Positions 53,193-61,872 of a stretch of DNA of 64,000 nt are shown piece after piece (position 1 is the first letter of the stretch; the number at the start of each line of letters is the position of its first letter). The position numbers and the translations under genes are program-made. The notes under the pieces were generated by a model. It searched no databases, was not told the origin of the DNA, and saw nothing but the letters and a program-made list of their open reading frames with translations. Origin of the DNA: CAVZTA01 sp963778025 (lineage in GTDB: Bacteria; Chloroflexota; Limnocylindria; Limnocylindrales; CSP1-4); contig CAVZTA010000006.1 of assembly GCA_963778025.1 (NCBI GenBank), forward strand, positions 558,001 to 622,000, written 5' to 3'.

Positions 53193-53271
53193 GGCCGGTG
53201 GGGCGCCGCTTTGGTCGTTGCGGCAGGGCAGGTCCCGGTGAGGCCCTTCCGTTTGACGGAAGGAGGAGGCA

Positions 53272-54423
53272 GTGCGCAGTCCTTGGACCCTGGCTCGCGT
53301 GGCGCGGGCTTCCGTCGTGCTCCTGCTCGTCGCGGCTTGCAGCCCCGCGAGCCCGGCCACCGCGCCGGCATCGGTTGCGAGCACCGCCCCATCGACCGCG
53401 CCGTCAACGGCGCCTTCGGCAGCAGCCGGCTCGCCGAGCACGAGTGGCGAGGCCGTCACTTTGAACGTCATCTTCTACTCGGGCGACGTCCACGACAATT
53501 ACATGAAGGCCGTGGTCGAGCCGTACCAGACAGCCCATCCCAACGTCACGATCAACCTGATCGGCGCCGATAGCTCGGCCCAGATGCTTGCCCAGCTGAG
53601 GACCGAGAAGGCGAACCCCACACTCGACGTCACGATGCAGGACCTCACGGTCGCCCAGGTTGGCTACAACGAGGGCCTCCTGCAGCCGTTGGATCCGTCC
53701 GTCGTAACGAACCTGGCCGATCTAGACCCGCAGGCCAAGTTCACGAACAACCAGGGCGCCGGGGTAACGTTCAATTCATACGTCCTGGCTTATGACCCCA
53801 CGCGGGTGACGCCGGCGCCAACCTCGTGGAAGGACGTCCTCGATCCCAAGTTCAAGGGCCAGATCGGCACTTGGGCGACCCCCGACCTCGAGGGCCTGTT
53901 CCTGCTGATCGCGGTCGACAAGGCGCTGGGCGCCGACTACAAGACGTCGATCCAGCCGGCGCTGGACGCGCTGCATAAGGCCGCCGACAACATTCAGACC
54001 TTCACGCCGAACCCCGACGTCTACCCGCTGATCATCGCGGGTCAGATGATGATGGGCACGGCCTACAACGCCCGGGCCCAGCTCGCGCTGGATGGGGCCA
54101 ACGGCAAGATGGCGATTGCCTCGCCGACGGAAGGCGTCATCTTTCAGATCAACCGCATCAACCTCGTGGCGGGCTCGAAGCACCCGGCAGAGGCGCAAGA
54201 CTTCATCAACTATGCGCTCAGTCCCGAGGCCCAGGCGGCTTTCACAAAGATCATGTTCTACTCGCCGACGAACCCAAAGACGGCCCCCCTGCTGGCGCCC
54301 GAAATCCTCAATCGCACGGCATCGGCGCCGGGCATCAACTACATCCCGGTGGACTGGGACTTTCTCATCCAGAACCGGGATCAGTGGGACCAGCAGTACC
54401 AGGCGCAGATCGTGAACCACTGA
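53272..54423 (+). CDS. ABC transporter substrate-binding lipoprotein (spermidine/putrescine-like)
   Basis: 383-aa lipoprotein starting at GTG 53272 with GGAAGGAGGAGGC upstream. Signal peptide and lipobox are RASVVLLLVAACS, followed by a Ser/Thr/Ala/Pro linker to about residue 60. The binding core matches the PotD/Fe-type family: VTLNVIFYSGDVHDNYMKAV, LAYDPTRVTPAPTSWKDVLD and FKGQIGTWATPDLEGLFLLI. It is followed by an amidase and the ATPase and permease genes of the same importer. Polyamine or amino-compound binding is inferred from the family and the adjacent amine oxidase. Confidence 0.9.
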   Translation: MRSPWTLARVARASVVLLLVAACSPASPATAPASVASTAPSTAPSTAPSAAAGSPSTSGEAVTLNVIFYSGDVHDNYMKAVVEPYQTAHPNVTINLIGADSSAQMLAQLRTEKANPTLDVTMQDLTVAQVGYNEGLLQPLDPSVVTNLADLDPQAKFTNNQGAGVTFNSYVLAYDPTRVTPAPTSWKDVLDPKFKGQIGTWATPDLEGLFLLIAVDKALGADYKTSIQPALDALHKAADNIQTFTPNPDVYPLIIAGQMMMGTAYNARAQLALDGANGKMAIASPTEGVIFQINRINLVAGSKHPAEAQDFINYALSPEAQAAFTKIMFYSPTNPKTAPLLAPEILNRTASAPGINYIPVDWDFLIQNRDQWDQQYQAQIVNH

Positions 54424-54494
54424 ATTTGCCAGCGCGAACGCCGCGGCCACCGTCCCCTTGGTCGGCCGTGGCGCGCCCTATTCGGAGGAAAGCT

Positions 54495-55310
54495 GTGCGC
54501 GCTGCTGTCATCCAGGTTTCGAGTCAGGCCGATAAGACGCGCAACACCGAGACCGCAACTCGGTTGATCCGGGAAGCCGCCTCGGCTGGCGCCGAGTTGA
54601 CACTGCTGCCCGAGTACTGGACCTATCAGGGACCCGAGGACGGTTACCTCGAAGCCGCCGAACCTATTCCCGGCCCAACGAGCGAGGCCTTATCCGACCT
54701 CGCCCGCGAGCTCGGGATCTTCATCCACGCCGGCAGCATGCCCGAGCAGGTGCCAGGCAACGAGCGCGCCTACAACACCTCCCTGCTCTTCGGACGCGAC
54801 GGTCAGCAGCTCGCGCGCTACCGCAAGATCCACCTCTTCGACGTCGACCTCCATGGCGAGGTCACCGAAAACGAGTCGCATACGATCGCCCCCGGCGAGG
54901 ACGTCGTCACCGCGTCGGTGGATGGCTGGACTCTTGGTCTCTCCATCTGCTACGACCTGCGGTTTCCGGAGCTCTACCGCGAGCTGTCTGAGCGTGGGGC
55001 CGACATCCTCGTGATCCCGTCCGCGTTCACGATGTTCACGGGCAAAGACCACTGGGAAGTGCTCGTCCGCGCCCGCGCGATCGAGAACCTGTCGTACGTG
55101 CTGGCCGCCGGCCAGTACGGCCGCTACGAGGGGGGCACGAACTTCGGTCGCAGCCTGATCGTCGACCCGTGGGGCATCATTCTCGCCACGGTGCCGGACG
55201 GCGAGGGCTTCGCGCTCGCCGACCTCGACGCCGCGGCCGTCCAGCAATTCCGAAGCCAGCTGCCCGCGCTCCAGAACCGAAGGCTCGGCCGCGCGGCCAT
55301 CCCAGCCTAG
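54495..55310 (+). CDS. Carbon-nitrogen hydrolase (nitrilase superfamily, omega-amidase/Nit type)
   Basis: 271-aa amidase. The Glu-Lys-Cys triad is visible: Glu in TLLPEYWTYQGPEDG, Lys in ARYRKIHLFDVDLHGEVTEN and Cys in LSICYDLRFPELYRELSERG. The last two motifs are closest to omega-amidase/Nit proteins. GTG 54495 follows GGAGGAAAGCT. The gene lies between the binding protein and the ATPase of one importer, so it probably hydrolyses an imported amide or a catabolite such as an omega-amide of a dicarboxylic acid. Confidence 0.92.
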   Translation: MRAAVIQVSSQADKTRNTETATRLIREAASAGAELTLLPEYWTYQGPEDGYLEAAEPIPGPTSEALSDLARELGIFIHAGSMPEQVPGNERAYNTSLLFGRDGQQLARYRKIHLFDVDLHGEVTENESHTIAPGEDVVTASVDGWTLGLSICYDLRFPELYRELSERGADILVIPSAFTMFTGKDHWEVLVRARAIENLSYVLAAGQYGRYEGGTNFGRSLIVDPWGIILATVPDGEGFALADLDAAAVQQFRSQLPALQNRRLGRAAIPA

Positions 55311-55324
55311 ATGGAAGGCCGGGC

Positions 55325-56419
55325 TTGACGGCCAACGAGGCTTCGCGGGAGCGAGGCCACCGGTTGCGGGTCCAAGAGCTGACCCGCGAGTTCGGGCCCG
55401 TCGTCGCAGTCGATCACGCCACGCTCGATGTCCAGCCGGGCGAGTTCGTGGCGGTCCTCGGGCCTTCGGGCTGCGGCAAGACGACCTTGCTACGCATGAT
55501 CGGCGGCTTGACGGAGCCCACGGCCGGTGAGATCTGGCTCGACGAAGGGCGCATCGACGACCTGCAGCCAAACCAGCGATCGATGGGCTTCGTATTCCAG
55601 CACTACGCGCTCTTCCCCCATCTGAACGTGGCCCGTAACGTGGCCTTCGGCCTCGAGATGCAGGGCGTGTCCCGCGACGAAGTCAAGCGCCGTGTCGACG
55701 ACGCGCTCGGCGTCGTCCAAATGCGCGATTACGGCCAACGCCGCGTGCGGCAGCTTTCGGGCGGCCAGCAGCAGCGAGTCGCCCTCGCTCGAGCCATCGT
55801 TACGGAGCCCAAGGTTCTCCTGCTTGACGAGCCGTTCTCGAACCTCGACGCGAAGCTCCGGACGGAACTGCGGACGGAGCTACGCGACCTCCAGCGCAAG
55901 CTCGGGATCACGACCGTATTCGTTACCCACGACCAAGCCGAGGCGATGACGCTTGCGGATCGCGTGATCGTGATGAACAGCGGCCGGGTCGTGCAGCAAG
56001 GCAGCAGTCAGTCGATCTTTGAGTCGCCGGCCGACTCCTTCGTTGCCGGATTCGTGGGGCGCGCGAACTTCTTCACAGGAACGCTCGTCTCCTCGCGGGA
56101 GGGGGTTGCGCGCGTGAACCTAGACGGGACGGAGATGATGGCCCGCGCGCCAAGAGTAGGCGCCTCTGGCGACGTGACCGTCATGGTCCGGCCACATCGG
56201 ATCCGTGTGGCCAGCGGCCCCCCAGCGACGAGCGGGCTCGAGGGCAAGGTGCGCGACGTCCGTTTCCTTGGCGACCACCTCGAGGTAATCGTCGTCGTCG
56301 GATCGAGGGTCGTGGAGGTATCGCTGGCGGACACCGCGGTCGGTCTCGAGCCCGGCGACGCGGTCGTGCTGAGTTGGGAACCCTTGGATGCCGTCGTCCT
56401 GGATGAGGAGGGAACATGA
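55325..56419 (+). CDS. ABC transporter ATP-binding protein (PotA/CysA-like)
   Basis: 364-aa ATPase of the spermidine/putrescine, iron and sulfate importer group. Walker A is GPSGCGKTTLLRMIGGLTEP, the Q-loop FVFQHYALFPHLNVARNVAF, the signature VRQLSGGQQQRVALARAI, and Walker B VLLLDEPFSNLDAKLR followed by VFVTHDQAEAMTLADRVIVM. The C-terminal TOBE domain (VMVRPHRIRVASGPPATSG) is present. The start is TTG 55325, in frame with the first strand. The stop overlaps the RraA-like start (ATGA). Confidence 0.94.
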   Translation: MTANEASRERGHRLRVQELTREFGPVVAVDHATLDVQPGEFVAVLGPSGCGKTTLLRMIGGLTEPTAGEIWLDEGRIDDLQPNQRSMGFVFQHYALFPHLNVARNVAFGLEMQGVSRDEVKRRVDDALGVVQMRDYGQRRVRQLSGGQQQRVALARAIVTEPKVLLLDEPFSNLDAKLRTELRTELRDLQRKLGITTVFVTHDQAEAMTLADRVIVMNSGRVVQQGSSQSIFESPADSFVAGFVGRANFFTGTLVSSREGVARVNLDGTEMMARAPRVGASGDVTVMVRPHRIRVASGPPATSGLEGKVRDVRFLGDHLEVIVVVGSRVVEVSLADTAVGLEPGDAVVLSWEPLDAVVLDEEGT

Positions 56420-57093
56420 ACGTCGCGATCAAAGTTGGACCGCAACCCAGCGACCTCGACGATGGCCTGCTCCAGCAGCTCAGGGAGCTGAGCGTGCCGA
56501 CGCTGGGACACTACATCGAGAACGGCGCGCTCGATCCCGGGATCCGGGCGGCGGTGGTTCCCGCTCGCTTCGTCGGCCGGGCAGTCACCGTGCGGACAAT
56601 CGCGCCCGATTCAGCGCTCGTGCACAAGGCCGTCGGGATGCTCAGCCCGGGCGATGTGCTCGTTATCGACATGGGTGGCGACACTCGACACGCGCCGGTC
56701 GGCGAGGTTGTGACCCTTGGTGCGAAGCTGCGCGGCGCGGCGGCGATCGTGATCGATGGACCGTGCACTGATGTGGTTGAGCTGGGCGTGCTCGGGCTGC
56801 CGGTGTTTTCGCGTGGGTCATCATGCCTGACGACCAAGCTTCTGGGCATAGACGGAGGCGGGATCAACATCCCAGTGTCGTGCGGTGGCGTGTCGGTCAA
56901 CCCTGGCGACATCGTCATAGGCGACGAAAACGGCGTGCTGGTCCTCGATCGCGAGGTGGCCCGGGAGTTGGCGCCGACTGCCCGGAAGGATGATCTCGAG
57001 GAGCCCGAGCTCCGCGACGCCTTACGGCACGGTGCAGTGCTGCCGGACGAGACGGGCGTGACAGCCATGCTGCACGAACGCTTTGGGATCTAA
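56416..57093 (+). CDS. RraA-like protein (demethylmenaquinone methyltransferase/4-hydroxy-4-methyl-2-oxoglutarate aldolase family)
   Basis: 225-aa RraA/HMG-aldolase fold protein: LSVPTLGHYIENGALDPG, FVGRAVTVRTIAPDSALVHK, VLVIDMGGDTRHAPVGEVVT and LRGAAAIVIDGPCTDVVELG, then VNPGDIVIGDENGVLVLDRE. Active aldolases carry an Arg-Asp pair after DGxx; here that segment reads DGPCTD, so the Asp is kept but the Arg is Thr. Function may therefore differ from aldolase/decarboxylase. It is embedded in the importer operon between the ATPase and the first permease. Confidence 0.88.
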   Translation: MNVAIKVGPQPSDLDDGLLQQLRELSVPTLGHYIENGALDPGIRAAVVPARFVGRAVTVRTIAPDSALVHKAVGMLSPGDVLVIDMGGDTRHAPVGEVVTLGAKLRGAAAIVIDGPCTDVVELGVLGLPVFSRGSSCLTTKLLGIDGGGINIPVSCGGVSVNPGDIVIGDENGVLVLDREVARELAPTARKDDLEEPELRDALRHGAVLPDETGVTAMLHERFGI

Positions 57094-57104
57094 GGGACCA
57101 GCGC

Positions 57105-57965
57105 ATGCGCCGACGCCCATTCTCGATGACCGGGTTCCTCGCCGTCCCGGCCCTCCTCGTGGTGCTTGCCTTCTTCGTCGCACCGATGCTCAGCGTCATC
57201 CGTATGAGCTTCGATACTTACCTCAGCGGCGGCCAGCAGGCGTCGACCTTCAGCCTGTCCTCGTACGAGACCGCGCTGACTGACCGTCTGGAGCTCGGCG
57301 CGGTTGGGCGGACCGTGTACCTCGCCATCCTGGTCACCACCCTGACGATGCTCGCGTCTTATCCGATTGCGCTCTTCGTCGCTCGTGTGAACCCGCGCTG
57401 GAGGGCACTTCTGCTCGCGCTTGCCGTGGCGCCGCTGCTGACCGCGGACGTCGTGCGCGTGTATGGCTGGCTGATCCTGCTGGGCTCGAACGGAATCGTG
57501 AACTCGATCCTTCTCAATGCGGGGCTGATCTCTGGCCCGGTCCAGCTCGTGTACAACGAGACCGGTACGATCATTGGGCTGGTCGAAATCCTCATGCCTT
57601 ACGCGATCCTGACGCTGTTCGCCTCGCTCGTGGGACTCGACCTGAGCCTCGAAGAGGCGGCCGCGAGCCTCGGCGCTGATCGGTGGCAGACCTTCCGGCG
57701 CGTGATCCTGCCGCTGTCGCTGCCGGGCATTGCGGTTGCGTCGCTGCTGACCGTCGTCCTGATCATCAGCTCGTACATCACACCGTCCATCCTAGGCGGC
57801 GGCCGCGTGTTCACGGTTGCCGTCGAAATCTTCCGCCACGCGACGCTGACGCTGAACTGGCCGCTGGCTTCGGCGTTGGCCGTGCTGCTGCTCGCGGCGT
57901 TCGCCATACTCCTCGGCGCCTACGGCCGGCTATCGCGTCGGATCGAAGCCTCGGTGCGCGGGTGA
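57105..57965 (+). CDS. ABC transporter permease (PotB-like)
   Basis: 286-aa inner-membrane permease with about six helices (FSMTGFLAVPALLVVLAFFV, LAILVTTLTMLASYPIALFV, ALLLALAVAPLLTADVVRVY). The EAA coupling loop is EEAAASLGADRWQTFRRVIL, then PLSLPGIAVASLLTVVLIIS. ATG 57105 lies 11 bp after the RraA-like stop. It forms the importer with the second permease and the ATPase. Confidence 0.92.
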   Translation: MRRRPFSMTGFLAVPALLVVLAFFVAPMLSVIRMSFDTYLSGGQQASTFSLSSYETALTDRLELGAVGRTVYLAILVTTLTMLASYPIALFVARVNPRWRALLLALAVAPLLTADVVRVYGWLILLGSNGIVNSILLNAGLISGPVQLVYNETGTIIGLVEILMPYAILTLFASLVGLDLSLEEAAASLGADRWQTFRRVILPLSLPGIAVASLLTVVLIISSYITPSILGGGRVFTVAVEIFRHATLTLNWPLASALAVLLLAAFAILLGAYGRLSRRIEASVRG

Positions 57966-57969
57966 AGCG

Positions 57970-58787
57970 ATGACAGTCGCCGCACACCGCCGCCGTCGAC
58001 GCATCGGGTCGTTCGCCTGGCGTCTGCTGATTCTCTTGCTGTACGCGTACCTTCTCGCCCCGATCATCGTCGGGGCAGTCATCGCGTTTAGCTCCTCGAA
58101 TAGCTTCGTCTTTCCGCCACCCGGATTCAGCCTTCGCTGGTTCAACGCCCTCCTTGCGAACGCCGAGTTCATGCGGGCCCTCGCGTTGAGCCTGCAGGTT
58201 GCCGCGGCGTCGACCGTGCTGGCGGTGCTGCTCGGCAGCGCCGCGGCAGTCGCGGTGACGCGCGGCCGCTTCCGGGGTCGCGATTTCGTGCTCGGCCTGC
58301 TTACGTTCCCGTTGATCGTGCCCTCGGTGGTCGTCGGCCTCGGGCTGCTGCTCGTGATAGCGCCGCTTGGCCTCATCGGCAGCCTGCCCATGCTCCTGGG
58401 CGCGCATACCCTTGTGACGATGCCGTTCGTCGCCCTGATCGTGTCGGCCGGGATCGGGCCGTCCCGCCCGAGTACGAGGAAGCGGCCCGGAGCCTCGGCG
58501 CTACACCGCTTACGGCGTTCCGGCGCGTCCTCATCCCGGAGATCGCGCCGTCGGTGTTGGCCGCCGCGGCCATCGCGTTCATCGTGTCCATGGGGGAGGC
58601 ATCGATCACGCTCTTCATCATCGGCCGCCAGGCGACACTGCCCGTGGTGATGTTCCGGTTCGTGACGTCCAAGCTCGACCCGACGCTCGCGGCGGTGTCG
58701 GTTGTGTTCCTGGGCTTCACGGTGATCGCGGTCGTCGTCGTACAGGTCACGCTGGGCGGGCTGAGACGGCTGTCGCCTACGCCATGA
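57970..58787 (+). CDS. ABC transporter permease (PotC-like); one frameshift
   Basis: About 272-aa permease. The first half from ATG 57970 has WRLLILLLYAYLLAPIIVGA, FPPPGFSLRWFNALLANAEF and LTFPLIVPSVVVGLGLLLVI. A one-base shift near 58460 interrupts the EAA loop, which resumes as YEEAARSLGATPLTAFRRVL in the other frame. The last helices (AAAIAFIVSMGEASITLFII) run to the stop at 58785. It lies 4 bp after the first permease stop and is the last gene of the operon. Confidence 0.9.
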
Positions 58788-58861
58788 CGCAGCCGCACCG
58801 GCGCAATCGACCGTTGGACCGTAAGAGCCCGTCGGTGTTTACCGCGGGCCGCCGCGTCTCG

Positions 58862-59758
58862 TCACCAGGGCGGAGCGATCGCCTCGACAGTCTCGAGGTT
58901 CCCGACGGTCCCATCATCGCTGAGCGGAACGACCGCAACCTGGTCAGCGCCAGCAGAGAGCGCCTCTCGAAGCCGTCGGCGAATCTCTTCCGGCCCACCG
59001 GAGATCACGAGCGCCGCAGCCAACCTGGGTGACGGATCAGGAGCGAGGTCGGTGTGCGCGAAGCCGAGCTCGAGAAGGTTCGCCACATAAGCAGGAAGGG
59101 CGACGTAGTTCCGCAAGTAGGCGGTCGCGGCAGCCAAGGCACGATCGGCATCTGCGTCCAGTCGGACGACTTGGGCGACCACCAACGTCGGACGAGGGCG
59201 CGCTGCCGCGGTCGCGGCTTGGTCCAAGCGTTGGCGCACGCTCGGGATGGCTCGGATCGGCACCAAGTACGGAAACGCTCCGTCGGCCTCCTCGCCGGCG
59301 ACGCGCACCATGCCCGAGCGGAGGGCCGCGATGACGATCGGGGGTGATCCAAAGGGAGTCGCCGCGCGATACGGCGCGGACCGATACCGCTCCAGGTATG
59401 ACCGCATCGCGGGCGCCGGCGCGTCGTAGGCGTGTCCTCGAAGATCTTCGACCCAAGGTTTGTGGCTTACTCCCAAGCCGAGCACGGACCGACCCTGTGC
59501 AAGCTCGTGGAGCGTTCCGGCGGCGGACCTCATGGCGGCTGGATCCCGGCCATAGATGTTCGCGATGCCCGTCCCGAGCACCAACGACGAGGTCTGCTGG
59601 GCCGCGACGCCGAGAAGGCTGAACGGATCGCGGCCGAAGCCTTCACGCGTCCAGAACGAGCCATAGCCGGCGGACTCGACTCGTCGGATGAACTCGATGG
59701 CGTCCTCGATCGAGAACGCGTCGAGGCCCGACCAGATCGCGTAGGGCGACAGCTTCAT
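58862..59758 (-). CDS. LLM-class flavin-dependent oxidoreductase
   Basis: 298-aa bacterial luciferase-like (F420- or FMN-dependent) enzyme: IWSGLDAFSIEDAIEFIRRV, YGSFWTREGFGRDPFSLLGV, LVLGTGIANIYGRDPAAMRS and SVLGLGVSHKPWVEDLRGHA, with VISGGPEEIRRRLREALSAG near the C-terminus. Its ATG overlaps the stop of the phosphorylase (ATGA). It is the last gene of a minus-strand operon LLM-phosphorylase-LLM and is convergent with the importer operon. It probably hydroxylates or cleaves a heterocyclic or N-containing substrate; this is inference. Confidence 0.9.
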   Translation of the reverse strand: MKLSPYAIWSGLDAFSIEDAIEFIRRVESAGYGSFWTREGFGRDPFSLLGVAAQQTSSLVLGTGIANIYGRDPAAMRSAAGTLHELAQGRSVLGLGVSHKPWVEDLRGHAYDAPAPAMRSYLERYRSAPYRAATPFGSPPIVIAALRSGMVRVAGEEADGAFPYLVPIRAIPSVRQRLDQAATAAARPRPTLVVAQVVRLDADADRALAAATAYLRNYVALPAYVANLLELGFAHTDLAPDPSPRLAAALVISGGPEEIRRRLREALSAGADQVAVVPLSDDGTVGNLETVEAIAPPW

Positions 59759-60564
59759 CCAGTGGCCTCGCGCTCATGCCTGATGAGATCCGTCACAGAG
59801 TTGCGGTCTCGCTCGATCAAGAGCGCCAAGCCGCGTATCGCAGCGCGGTTCAGGAGATCGATGCTGCAACGCTGACCTTCGGCGTCCGTCATCGGCGTTT
59901 GGTCCGGGTGCCCGTAGACGAGCATCACCCCGCCGGCACGAACGCCTCTTGTGGACGCTACGACGAAGAGGGTGGCTGCCTCCATCTCCGAGCACAGCGC
60001 GCCCCCGGCCATCCACGCCGCCCACCGTTCGGCGAGCCGCCCCGGCATCGGCATCCGTTCCGGTTCGCGCTGGCCGTAAAAGGCGTCCTTCGACTGGCCG
60101 ATGCCGACGTGGGCAACCGCGCCGACCTCGCGGGCCCCATCGCGTAGGGCGAGCACTACGTCGGTGTTCGCCACGGCGGGGAACTCGTAGGGCATGTAGT
60201 GCGACGAAGTGCCCTCATCGCGGATCGCACCGGAAAGTACGGCGAGATCGCCCGGCACGATCCACGGCTGCATCGAGCCAGATGTCCCGACGCGGATGAG
60301 CGTGTGCGCGCCGAGCTTGACGAGTTCCTCCGCCGCCGTGGCGGTCGAGGGGCCGCCGATCCCCGTTGAGGTCACAGAGACCGTTTCGCCGAGCAGCGTT
60401 CCGGTGTAGGTGGTGAACTCGCGATTTCGGGCCACGAGACGGGCTCCGTCGAAGTGCTCGGCGACACCCTCACATCGCCCGGGATCGCCAGGCAACAACA
60501 CGTAACGGCCGATGTCGCCCACGTGGAGGTCAAGGTGTTCGACGTACCGCGACGTGGCCGTCAT
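59755..60564 (-). CDS. Uridine phosphorylase-like nucleoside phosphorylase (PNP/UDP family)
   Basis: 269-aa phosphorylase: YVLLPGDPGRCEGVAEHFDG (phosphate loop), TSTGIGGPSTATAAEELVKL, LIRVGTSGSMQPWIVPGDLA and GGALCSEMEAATLFVVASTR (EMEAA nucleoside-binding motif). Start at ATG 60564 places the PGDPGR loop at the usual distance. It is flanked by two LLM oxidoreductases in one operon, which would join release of a nucleobase or N-ribosyl compound to oxidative ring attack. Confidence 0.92.
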   Translation of the reverse strand: MTATSRYVEHLDLHVGDIGRYVLLPGDPGRCEGVAEHFDGARLVARNREFTTYTGTLLGETVSVTSTGIGGPSTATAAEELVKLGAHTLIRVGTSGSMQPWIVPGDLAVLSGAIRDEGTSSHYMPYEFPAVANTDVVLALRDGAREVGAVAHVGIGQSKDAFYGQREPERMPMPGRLAERWAAWMAGGALCSEMEAATLFVVASTRGVRAGGVMLVYGHPDQTPMTDAEGQRCSIDLLNRAAIRGLALLIERDRNSVTDLIRHEREATG

Positions 60565-60634
60565 CGTCGTCCTCTGCGGTCGCGGACGACTTGCGCACGA
60601 TGTCGCCGATCCCCCAGCCGACTTCGCCTTCCGG

Positions 60635-61625
60635 TCAACGGACCGTTCCAGCCGGGGTGAGCCCCGCAAGATTCGGCATGACTGTTGTCGCGTAGACCTG
60701 GATCGTCTCGCTGTGCTGGCTATCGACCAGGTACAGGTTGATGTTGTCGACGCCAAGGGACCGCAACTGCTCGATCCGCTCGACGTGCTCGTCAGGGGAG
60801 CCGACCAGGCACGAACGGATCACCAGATCTCGGTCGACCTCCCCGGCCCCGTCAGTCAGGTAAGCGCCTGCCCAACCTGGCGCGACCGCTGCCCAGCGAG
60901 GAGCCGCGATCTCGAGATGATGTCGAAGGAACGCCGGGTACCACTTCGTGTGGGCGACACCATCGTCGATGGCACCGACATGCGCTGGTACGGCAACCAT
61001 CACTCGGCATGATCCCGGCGGCCGTCCGGCTGCGATCTCCCGATCACGGACGTACGAAACGAGAACCTGGACGATCTCTGGGTCGCCGATCTGCAGGATC
61101 ACGCCGTCGCCGACTCTGGCCGCAAGATCCAGGACGGCCGGTCCGTACCCGGCGATCCAGACGGGAATGGTCCGTGGCTCCGCCCAGGGCAGCCTCACCG
61201 CGGTGCCGTTGACTTCCACGGTGCCCCCGGAGGTCAGCGACCGGATGTCGGCGATGCTCCTTTCGAGGTCGGGGATCGACGCGGGCCGATCCCCCATCAG
61301 CCGAACGGCGCTGTCGCCGCGACCGATGCCAAGTTGCACTCGTCCACAGGTCACCGCGTCGAGCGTCGAGAGGGCCGAGGCGGTCACGGTGGGGTGGCGC
61401 GACGATGGATTGGTGACGCAGGTCCCTAGCCGGATCCGACTGGTCGCCGCTCCGATGATCCCCAGCAGGACGTATGGCTCCATCGCGGCGATGTGGTTGT
61501 CAAACACCCATCCATCGGCGAAGCCACCTTCCTCGGCTTGCTGCATCAAGCGCGACAAGGGTCGCCGGTTCGTGCTCGAGCCGGAAGGTGACACCCAGCT
61601 CGATCGCCGAGGCGGGCCCGCTCAT
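60635..61625 (-). CDS. LLM-class flavin-dependent oxidoreductase; N-terminal frameshift
   Basis: About 330-aa luciferase-like enzyme. From ATG 61625 (SAIELGVTFRLEHEPATLVA) the frame changes near 61545 to MQQAEEGGFADGWVFDNHIA. It then runs intact: YVLLGIIGAATSRIRLGTCV, NPSSRHPTVTASALSTLDAV, VQLGIGRGDSAVRLMGDRPA and EPRTIPVWIAGYGPAVLDLA. This is the canonical F420-binding LLM pattern (GTCVTNP). It is the first gene of the minus-strand operon with the phosphorylase. A LacI-type operator lies about 140 bp upstream. Confidence 0.88.
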
Positions 61626-61765
61626 TCGCGGTTCGACTTCGACATCGGGGCGCCGAGGCAGATTCGCCCGAGCGTCGGCGCATAGCGTGACCCATGTGGC
61701 TCGAAACGAGCGACGGGTAGCGGCGCCGAGACGGACTTCGACCTGAGCACGTGCCCGATGCTAGC

Positions 61766-61779
61766 GCATACGTATCCAC
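61766..61779. promoter_or_regulatory. LacI-type operator, copy 1 (regulator promoter)
   Basis: On the minus strand it reads GTGGATACGTATGC, with palindromic core ATACGTAT. It matches the site at 63105-63118 at 13 of 14 positions. It lies between the LLM operon start (61625, minus) and the LacI gene start (61873, plus), so it could control both. Confidence 0.7.
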
Positions 61780-61872
61780 GGACGCCATACTCACTTCATG
61801 CGGCGGGTCGACCTGCGCGAACAGTCAGGGTTGCGGCATGCGTGGCTGCACGCGGCCCGTACACTGGGCCCC

